A stretch of 64,000 nucleotides of DNA from Combretum micranthum (taxonomy: Eukaryota > Streptophyta > Magnoliopsida > Myrtales > Combretaceae), in the NCBI GenBank assembly GCA_024138025.1, contig JAMXBD010000720.1, positions 558,001 to 622,000 on the forward strand, read 5' to 3'. Under the pieces are notes generated by a model. It had not been told where the DNA came from. It saw nothing but the letters and a program-made list of their open reading frames with translations, and searched no databases. Of this stretch, positions 57,010 to 64,000 are shown one piece after another. Positions within the stretch are counted from its first letter, which is position 1, and every line of letters begins with the position of its first letter. The position numbers and the translations under genes are program-made.

Positions 57010-58479
57010 TTACATAAGAGAACTTACTGCACTAGAGTAAGGGGCCTTTGACATATAGTCAAATTCATCTTCTGATTTAGAAGACTGATCAGACGATAGT
57101 TTGAAATGACTTGCCAAAGGGGTATTAACAGGTTTAGCACTCTTCATATTGAACTTGGAGAGTATCTTCTCAATATACCCTTTCTGACTCAGGTGTAAGA
57201 TGCTTGATTTTTTGTCTCTTGAAATTTCCATACCAAGAATCTTCTTGACTGCACCCAAGTCCTTCATCTCAAATTCCCTGTTCAATTATGCTTTAACCCT
57301 GTCTATCTCTCCTCTATCCTTAACCACTATCAACATATCATCTACATACAATAGTAGATATAGAAACGACCCATCTTCACAGCGCTTAAAATATACACAG
57401 CTGTCATAATTACTTCTCCTGAAATCATGAGAAGTCATAAAAGAATCAAATCTTTTATACCACTATCGTGGTGATTGCTTCAAACCATATAGGGATTTCT
57501 TTAATCTGCACACATGGTCTTCTTTCCCTAAGACCCCAAAACCTTCCGATTGATGCATGTAAATGTCTTCCTCAAGTTTACCATGCAAGAATGCAGTCTT
57601 CACATCAAGCTGCTCTAACTCAAGATCCTCCATAGCCACAATACCAAGCAGTGCTCGAATAGAGCCGTGTTTCACAACAGGAGAAAATACGTCAGTAAAA
57701 TAAATACCTGGTATTTGACTGTAGCCTTTCGCGATAAGCCTAGTGTTGTATCTGGGTTCTTCACAACTTGAGTCTCCTTCCTTTTTCTTGTAAACCCACT
57801 TGCAGCGAACGGCTTTCTTACCCTTGGGAAGTTTCACTAACTCCCATGTTCTATTCTTCTGGAGGGATTCCATTTCTTCTTGCATAGCGATCATCCACTT
57901 ACTAGAATCATCATAACTAACCGCTTTTGTGTAAGTGGACGGTTCCAAACTTGAATCATCATCATCAGCTACATTTAAAGCATATGCAACTAGATCCGCT
58001 TCCTCATATCTCAGTAGAGGCCTTATCTCTCTCCTGGGTCTGTCTTTGGCAATCGAATACTGTGGCTGCTGAGATGTAGAAGCCGTTTGAGAGATAGGCT
58101 TAGTTGAATCTGTATTGATGTCAAACTCCACATGCACACTTGATTTTTGCTGGGTTTCATAAGAAGTAACAGTAAGACATAAATTATGCAACATAGCTGA
58201 TTCATCAAATATAACGTCCCTACTAATAACAACTTTCTTCAATTCAGGACACCATAATTTATATCCTTTAACCCTAGTCTTGAAACCAAGAAATACACAC
58301 TTTAGGGATCTAGGCTCAAGTTTACTATTATTTACATGAGCATATGCAGGATATCCAAATATTTTCAAATCTGAATAATCTGTAGGGGATCCAGACCATG
58401 CCTCATGTGGAGTCTTCTTCTCAATGGAAGTCGACGGAGATCTATTGATCAGTAAACAAGCTGTGGAGGCAGCTTCCAC
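57010..58479 (-). pseudogene. Copia integrase C-terminus and reverse transcriptase
   Basis: A 338-codon frame (58479-57463) begins with the integrase tail (EAASTACLLINRSPSTSIEK, KIFGYPAYAHVNNSKLEPRS, CVFLGF). It passes through the linker into RT with MQEEMESLQKNRTWELVKLP, CKWVYKKKEGD, DVFSPVVKHGSIRALLGIVA, LEQLDVKTAFLHGKLEEDIY and KSLYGLKQSPR. A TAG then replaces the next Gln. The following frame includes LLYVDDMLI, the catalytic YVDD, and continues as EFEMKDLGAVKKILGMEIS to 57010. Catalytic residues are retained but the chain is broken by stops. Confidence 0.9.
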
Positions 58480-59056
58480 CTAGAAAGATTTTGGCAACTT
58501 CCAATTGGAGAGCATACATCTCACCTTCTCAATAATGGTCCTGTTCATACATTTTGCAACCCCGTTTTCTGGGGTGTACCAGGAACCGTGAGATGTCTAA
58601 CAGTCCCTTCAGGCTTGCATAAGTCATTGAATTCACTGGAGCAGAATTCCAAGCCATTATCAGTGCGTAGACGCTTCACCTGTTTTTCAGTCTATTTCTC
58701 AATCATCATCTTCCGCACTTTGAACGTAGATAAGGCATCACTTTTCTGCTTCAGGAAATATGCCCAAACCTTTCTAGAGTAATCATCTATGATTGTCATC
58801 ATATAGCTGGCACCACCACTGGAGGGCACTCTAGTAGGACCCCAAAGGTCAGAATAAATATAGTCCAGAGTGCCTTTAGTATTATGGGTACCTGTGGTGA
58901 ACCTGACCCGTTTCTACTTCCCAAAAACACAGTGTTCGCAAAACTTTAATATGCTGATGCCTTACTTATTGAAAAGTCCTCTCCTACTCAATTCATTCAT
59001 ACCGGCTTCACTCATATGCCCCAAACGCATATGCCATAGCCTTGTAACATCATCAT
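58480..59056 (-). pseudogene. Copia integrase, zinc end and catalytic core (broken)
   Basis: Pieces read LWHMRLGHMSEAGMNELSRR (zinc-binding H...H), CEHCVFGK (C-x2-C), DLWGPTRVPSSGGASYMMTI (first Asp) and RTDNGLEFCS (second Asp). The region of the third catalytic residue reads GTPQKTGLQN instead of the usual N-G-x-A-E-R, so the Glu is gone. At least three in-frame stops. Confidence 0.82.
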
Positions 59057-59460
59057 CTATACGGAGGAACCAATGGCTGCATCACCTGTAACAATAGAAC
59101 CCTGCAAAGAATAAAGGTTAGCAGTCTTTCTATGGCCTTTCATTACCACCAGTGAATCCTTACTGATCTTCAGGACTCCACCTTCACTAGTATATCGATA
59201 CCCCTTCAGATCAAGGGTACTAAGAGAAATCAAATTTCTTTTCAAATCAGGAACGTGTTTTACATCATCAAGCGTCCTGACCACGCCATCAAACATCTTT
59301 ATCTTGACCATTCTGATACCTGCAACTTCACAAGAAGTGTTATTTCCCATCAAAACAACACCTCTGGAAACCGGCTCATATGTCGAAAACCAGTCCCGAT
59401 TGGGACACATATGAAAGGTACATCCAGAATCCAAAATCCACTCTTTACTGGCTTACGAAT
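59057..59460 (-). pseudogene. Copia protease
   Basis: Active site WILDSGCTFHMCPNRDWFST (D-S-G), then VVLMGNNTSCEVAGI, VKHVPDLKRNLISLSTLD and YRYTSEGGVLKISKDSLVVM, with the flap and core typical of copia proteases. The frame from 59434 is open for 125 codons, but a TAA at ~59455 separates it from gag. Confidence 0.85.
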
Positions 59461-59479
59461 CAATGTCAGAAGCAACAAG

Positions 59480-60828
59480 AAGTTCACCATCAGTATGATC
59501 TTCAACAACATCGGCCTCAGCCGTTTTATCAGATTGATTTTGCTTTTGATCATCACCAGTCTTCTTATTTTTAGTTTGCAATTTATAGCATTCTGCCTTA
59601 ATGTGGCCTTTCTTCTTGTAATAGTTTCAGGTTTTAAATCTATTAGAAGATTTAGATCTGCCTCTAGAATTCCCACCAGACTTACGATCTTGACTCCTAC
59701 TACGAGCTACCAAACTTTCAGAAGTAGACTTAGCTTTAATCACAACTCAACTAGTGAAAGGTGCTGCCTTTGAGGCAGGCAAAAACCTTAGGTCTGGGGT
59801 TCGAATCCTAGAGTCTGCAGACTGGATTCAACTCTGCCTAAGGGTAACAATACCTATAGTGCCCATGATACCCTGCGGGGTATGCGTTGGTTGGGGTCAC
59901 CATGATGCAATGGTGGTGTCGGCCATTATCACTAGGGGGCCAGTGGTGCGTTTGTCTGCCCTAGCATCGCTTCACCGTCGCCTGCGGGGGCGGGGTGTGA
60001 CATAAAAAAGGTGCCTTTTTATGTCGCACCCCGCCCTGCAGGCAACGGCAATGTGATGCCAGGGTAGACAAACCCACCACTGGCCCCCTAGTGGTAATGG
60101 CTGACACCACCATTGCATCATGGTGACCCCAACCAACCCATGCCCCAACGGGTACCATGGGCACTATAGGTATTGTTACCCTCAGAATGGATTGACCCCA
60201 GTCTGCAGCCTCTAGGGATCGAACCCATGACCTGAGGCTTTTGCCTGCCCCAAAGGCAGCACCTTTCACCAGTTGAGCAAGTGTTTCAAGCTTAAACCAG
60301 CATAAACTTCATCAATAGACAAAGTATTATGACTATACAAAAGGGTATCTCTAAAGGTCGCATATGATGGAGGCAAAGAACACAATAGGATGAAACCTAA
60401 ATCCTCTTCATCATACTTAACTTCCAACGTTTCTAAATCAGAAACAATTTCTTTAAATGTTGTTAAGTGATCATCAAGAGACACATCTTCTTCCAAACGA
60501 TGAGAATACAATCTCTGTTTCAAATGCAACTTACTGGTTAAGCTTTTCGTCATACATAGTTGTTCCAACTTCAACCATAATGTGGCAGCGGTCTTTTCCT
60601 TAAGCATATCCTGTAGAATCTGATTCGACAAATGGAGATGGATCTGCGAAAGGGCTTTTCGTCTTTTCACTGCTTTTCTTCCTGTGACCAAGGTACAGGC
60701 ATCTTCTCAAACCCTAGAAGTGCGTCATCAAGATCCATCTGTGCTAAAATCGCTCGCATCTTTAACTTGCACAACGAGAATCTGGTGTTGCGATCCAAAA
60801 GAGGAATATCGTACTTCATGGTTGCCAT
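59480..60828 (-). pseudogene. Copia gag, split by an inverted repeat
   Basis: Starts at ATG 60828 (ATMKYDIPLLDRNTRFSLCK), 14 bases after the primer site. It shifts frame at ~60670 and continues as ALSQIHLHLSNQILQDMLKE, LKLEQLCMTKSLTSKLHLKQ and FILLCSLPPSYATFRDTLLY. It is cut after DEVYAGLSLKH by the 532-bp inverted repeat (59746-60277) and resumes as VIKAKSTSESLVARSRSQ. In the nucleocapsid the CCHC knuckle is ruined: its first Cys is a TGA stop and its second a Tyr (NYYKKKGHIKAEC). Confidence 0.88.
59746..60277. mobile_element. 532-bp inverted repeat of two tail-to-tail SINE-like units
   Basis: Two ~266-bp arms are reverse complements, with the centre at 60011/60012 inside GGTGCC and essentially no spacer. 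Each arm starts CTCAACTRGTGAAAGGTGCT and carries a tRNA-type B box (GGTTCGAATCC at 59798-59808; GGTTCGATCCC in the other arm). A weaker A box overlaps its start. Both are then GC-rich, ending in a run GACATAAAAA at the centre. This is a tRNA-derived SINE layout with the tails facing. CAA flanks both outer ends (59743-59745 and 60278-60280). It interrupts copia gag. Alternatively it is a fold-back DNA element with chance promoter boxes. GC content is far above its surroundings. Confidence 0.85.
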
Positions 60829-60841
60829 TATCAAAACCTAC

Positions 60842-60853
60842 GCTCTGATACCA
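60842..60853 (-). other. Copia primer binding site (initiator Met tRNA)
   Basis: GCTCTGATACCA in plus orientation, three bases from the LTR start at 60857. Confidence 0.9.
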
Positions 60854-60856
60854 GTT

Positions 60857-61328
60857 TGTTATAAACAATCGTGCAATCAAAAAATGATAATAGCAAGCAA
60901 AAAGTAAAGAACACACAGATTTTACATGGAAACCCTTTCGGAAAAAACCACGGGCAGAGGCGAGAGAGGAATCACACTATATCAAAGTAGGAGTACAAGA
61001 ATTGAGAGATTTATAACTCTAATCTTTCAGATCTCTCAATAGAAAATTTATGTTTGTGATGTGTTTGAAGTATATTAAAAAAACCCTAGAAACAACACAC
61101 ATATATATATGTGTGTGTATAAGAATAACCGACATAACAGTCTAATTATGACATTTAAATATATAATTAATGAGTAATAAAGGCCTGGATTATGACCGTT
61201 AAATGTATAATGAATGAATAATAAATATATGGTCAAATATTCATTCATTAACATTTAACTACGGGAGTCGGTTACAGAAATCGGGTTATAAACAGTCGGT
61301 TACAGAAATCGGGTCATAAACTCCAACA
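60857..61328 (-). repeat. Copia 5' LTR (right copy)
   Basis: 472 bp. Longer than the partner because AGTCGGTTACAGAAATCGGG plus TTATAAAC is tandemly duplicated at about 61266-61321. Otherwise close to the left copy, with substitutions mainly of the C/T and A/G kind. Confidence 0.92.
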
Positions 61329-61333
61329 TGTAG
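61329..61333. repeat. Target-site duplication of the copia element, right (TGTAG)
   Basis: TGTAG, partner of 55851-55855. Confidence 0.9.
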
Positions 61334-61598
61334 GCTAGACTTTTCGACAGCTCTAAGCTACAGCAGAAATACTTCAAATGAAGCAAATCATTAGTTGAAA
61401 AAATTAGCTTAAATGAAGATACAAATTGGGAGCAGATAGGAATTTTTTCTTTTTATAATAAATATTGCCTTATAAAATTGGATTTCAATATACTTACATA
61501 AACAAAGAAAAGCACACGTGCATGTGCACTCACACACACAAAGGAAAAAAAAATGAAGCGAAGAAGACTAATAAGAATTTGGATGAAGGAGAATAATG
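61334..61598. other. Short stretch between copia and MITE
   Basis: Right-hand continuation of the copia target sequence; AT-rich, no gene recognised. Confidence 0.4.
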
Positions 61599-61862
61599 AC
61601 ACGTTTGATTTACTGGAATGGAATGAAGTTGGAAAGGAATTGTAATTCTTTATTTTATCATTAGGGGTATTTTTGGAACAAAATATACTTTTTTGTTAAG
61701 AATAGTCATTCCTCTAGTAAAAAGGAGGATTCCTTGTCTATTCCGCATTACATGGGATAAATATTCTTTTGATAGATTTTTTGCAAACCATACGAAGGAA
61801 TGGATATTCCATGGTTATAAATATGGAATACCAATTCCATTCCAATGAACAAAAGGTGTCGT
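61599..61862. mobile_element. MITE, ~264 bp, with ~30-bp inverted ends
   Basis: The left end GACACGTTTGATTTACTGGA continues ATGGAATG. The right end, reverse complemented, reads GACACCTTTTGTTCATTGGA and then ATGGAATTGG. The ends match at most positions. No coding capacity; the target duplication is not clear. It lies between the copia element and the receptor-kinase remnant. Confidence 0.75.
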
Positions 61863-61912
61863 AAAACTTTCAGACTCATTCAACATCTAGGCGGAATATA
61901 AAACTTTTCCAA

Positions 61913-63370
61913 TCACCGTGTGTTAGGATGAAGGATACCTGAAAACTCAATTCCCAGATGCTGATCTGAATTGCCGGTGCTTACAAATAAGTTATGATTT
62001 ATTATTGTGTCTGAATTTAGAGCATAGATTGTGCTAGGCGAATGAAGACGTGTGTCAGCATAGCGCTGTTGTTGCAAAGCCAACTCTAAATTGCTGAGCA
62101 CCTCAGCCATTGATGGTCTCTCACACCCTTTATCAGCTAAACACCACTTTGCAACATTTATGAATATCCTAAAGCATTCTGGATCAATCTTTCCTATAAT
62201 GAAAGGATCTATTATTTGATCCCATGTACCTTTCCGATGACATTTAAGAGCCAGTGTATCTAAATTATTGCGTCTTCATGTTCTTCCATTGGTAATATGG
62301 TTGATTTTGCACATAGCACCTCAAATAGAACTACTCCAAAGGAATATACATCAGACTTTTCAGTTAGTTTCATTCGATGAAAATACTCAAGATCCAGATA
62401 TCCAATGCTTCCTTTTACCATGGTGCTTACATGTATATGGGATTGGTTGATCATGTCAGGCCCAAATTTAGATAAACCAAAATCAGAAACCTTAGCATCT
62501 AACTCACTATCCAACAGTATGTTTGTGCCTTTCACATCACGGTGGATGATCGTCTGCTTTGAAACTGTGTGAAGGTGATGCAATCCTCTTGCTGCACCAA
62601 TGTAGATTTTGAGCAGTTGAATCCAATGAAGTGGAGGATTTTGGGACTTGTAGAGATGGTTGCGTAAAGTACCATGCTCCATAAATTTGTATACAAGTAT
62701 CATTTATTTGCCCTCCTTACAATAGCCAATTAAGGAGACAAGATTGCAATGGCACAACTTAGAGAGCATTGATATCTCTGTCTGAAACTCTTGTAAACCT
62801 TGGTGTGAATTAGGATTTGCACACTTTATGGCAACTGGAGCATCCTCCTCCTCCAAGAAGCCCTTGTAGACTTTTCCAAATCCACCTATCCCCATGAGAA
62901 AAGAGTCTGAAAAATTATTGGTTGCCAACTTCATAGTTGTGAGTGAGAATCGTTGGCAACCATCTGATTGTTTTTCGGGACTTCTCAACTTTGCTATAAG
63001 GGAAAGGAACCAAATACGAAAATAGGATCCAGTGATGTAGAATAAAAGAAAGCAAAAGATCAAGAATACTACCATCCCAAATGCAGAACCAATGAGATCT
63101 TGGAAATTTTCTCGGCTGGTACTATAGAATCAGATTGATAAGAAGTTTGTGCTCCAAATGGTAAAACCTCAGCAAAATTTCCCCTAGAGTCAGGTTCTAA
63201 TCCATTTAAAATCGCAGGGGAATAACTTGTTGCCAATTAATTGTCAACAAGAAAGGATATTAGTAGAGACTCTATAGTCTAAAAACTCTCAACACTGTAG
63301 TCTTTATAGATAGGTATACCAGTCTCACTACTCCAACTAATGACATTTGCACGATCTTCAGCCATTCTAT
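61913..63370 (-). pseudogene. CrRLK1L receptor kinase remnant: end of ectodomain, TM helix, kinase
   Basis: Read from the right, 63370-63130 gives the end of the malectin-like region (AEDRANVISWSSETGIPIYK, ILNGLEPDSRGN) with stops. A frameshift then leads to the membrane helix FGMVVFLIFCFLLFYITGSY (63087-63020). The kinase begins ATNNFSDSFLMGIGGFGKVY (P-loop) with VAIKCANP (catalytic Lys), then a TAA at 62704. It resumes [38 protein letters not shown] (HRD), SDFGLSK (DFG) and [16 protein letters not shown] frameshift at ~62268 precedes AKWCLADKGCERPSMAEVLS and the tail to 61913. Kinase wording matches FERONIA-type receptors. Catalytic residues survive, but one stop and two or more frameshifts make it non-functional as given. 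The single stop between GYCKEGK and MILVY lies where the family has a short E-x-E-type sequence. Confidence 0.88.
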
Positions 63371-64000
63371 TATTAATGTGTTGTGTGTTGTAGTACATAT
63401 ATATATATATATATTTCAAAAGGAACAGTATCACATTCCTTAGACCTTATTCCTTATTCTTGTTTATTAACTTCCTTCTCTTTGTGAGCTTGTAAAGAGC
63501 TGGTGAAAATGTACGAACTCGCACACACAAAGCTTAGGTTGGGCTAGTGTAAATTCGTGGATTTGCACCCTCCCTCCCTCCCCTGTGCGTGTAGTGATAT
63601 GTCTACCTCCACTGCTCCTATATTTCTGCCACTTTCAAATTATCTTATCCATCCATTATGATTTTTAGTTTTAAAAAAATATTTTGAACTGAATTGTTGC
63701 ATATATCTCTTTGGATTATTTTTATCCGTTTTAAGATTATTAATAATAAGTTTTTCTAAATAATTATCTTGACACACTCTCTACTTTATGTCTTCTTCTT
63801 TTTCTTCGGTTGCTAGGTTTTGCTCATCCTTCCATTTTGCTATTCTTGTTACCTAGATCTTTTTAGATGGCTTGTTGAATCATGAGGGATACGCCATTAT
63901 TTCATATGTGTTGGCGAATTATCCTTAAAGACAGTGCCTAACACACCTCAAGTTTCTGCTTTCACGCCCCACTTTTTACAGCATAATGTTGATTTGGAAA
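63371..64000. other. Upstream of the kinase remnant, no recognised gene
   Basis: The rest of the expected ectodomain and signal peptide is absent. A (TA)n microsatellite lies at 63396-63414, where the malectin similarity ends. Beyond it the sequence is AT- and CT-rich without a recognised reading frame. Confidence 0.5.

Larger units (their letters stand above)
55856..61328 (-). mobile_element. Ty1/copia retrotransposon, Tork-like, 5.5 kb, inactive
   Basis: LTRs at 55856-56295 and 60857-61328 with TGTT...AACA ends, an exact TGTAG target duplication, an initiator-Met primer site and a purine tract. Pol is in copia order (gag, protease, integrase, RT, RNase H) on the minus strand. RT/RNase H wording ([34 protein letters not shown]) fits the Tork group. 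Gag is interrupted by a 532-bp inverted repeat and several other stops and frameshifts are present. Confidence 0.92.

Noticed and set aside
59744..59810. Functional tRNA gene
   Set aside because: The B box is good, but no acceptor stem or cloverleaf can be drawn and the sequence continues into a repeated 266-bp unit; it is SINE-like.
34959..63370. One receptor kinase gene split into ectodomain and kinase by 26 kb of nested transposons
   Set aside because: On the minus strand the ectodomain would have to lie at higher coordinates than the kinase. It lies at lower coordinates, and the kinase copy has its own ectodomain end, so these are two separate remnants.

Overview
The window is flowering-plant nuclear DNA, most likely from a eudicot. 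The evidence is the AT-rich intergenic sequence, the plant-only LTR-retrotransposon lineages (Tat/Ogre, Athila, Tekay/Del, Reina, Tork-like copia), plant MITEs, a plant hyccin gene and malectin-type receptor-kinase fragments. The species cannot be named from sequence alone. Only one ordinary gene appears intact: an intronless hyccin-family gene at 14759-16042 (+), a predicted subunit of the plasma-membrane PI4-kinase alpha complex. Almost everything else is transposable-element sequence or gene debris.

Layout, left half. Positions 1-1680 are a 70-bp tandem satellite whose two 35-bp halves each fold into a hairpin. It lies directly upstream of a polypurine tract and the 3' LTR (1796-4344) of a Tat/Ogre-type Ty3/gypsy element, so it is the 3' untranslated region of that element turned into a satellite. 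The LTR sits in the integrase end of an older Athila-type element (4345-8024, with its own LTR at 6365-8024). Next come a reverse-strand Tekay-like LTR fragment (8025-9206), AT-rich DNA with a dead RING-H2 fragment (~12.1-12.3 kb), the hyccin gene, and a zone of MITEs and old repeats to ~25 kb. That zone includes a diverged pair of direct repeats flanking an RNase H fragment. A probable Tekay-like solo LTR (25.3-30.3 kb) carries a hAT-type element with an exact 8-bp target duplication (27519-28148). An Athila-like LTR remnant and very AT-rich DNA follow.

Layout, right half. At 35-36.2 kb is the extracellular (malectin-like) part of a CrRLK1L receptor kinase with no kinase domain. At 61.9-63.4 kb is a second CrRLK1L remnant with the kinase but only the end of its ectodomain. 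Both are on the minus strand and both are broken. Between them lie a Reina-type element (38108-54029, TSD AAAAT) interrupted by a complete 10.5-kb Tekay-type element (39763-50262, TSD CCTTA), then a Tork-like copia element (55856-61328, TSD TGTAG). The copia gag is interrupted by a 532-bp inverted repeat (59746-60277) made of two tail-to-tail SINE-like units.

The genes do not form a pathway. The window records nested insertions around one housekeeping gene and a decayed receptor-kinase cluster. The most unusual signals are the hairpin-covarying satellite at the left edge, the tail-to-tail SINE-like inverted repeat, a 20-base word shared by that repeat and the Tekay LTRs, and the single-base-indel pattern in the otherwise young Tekay element.
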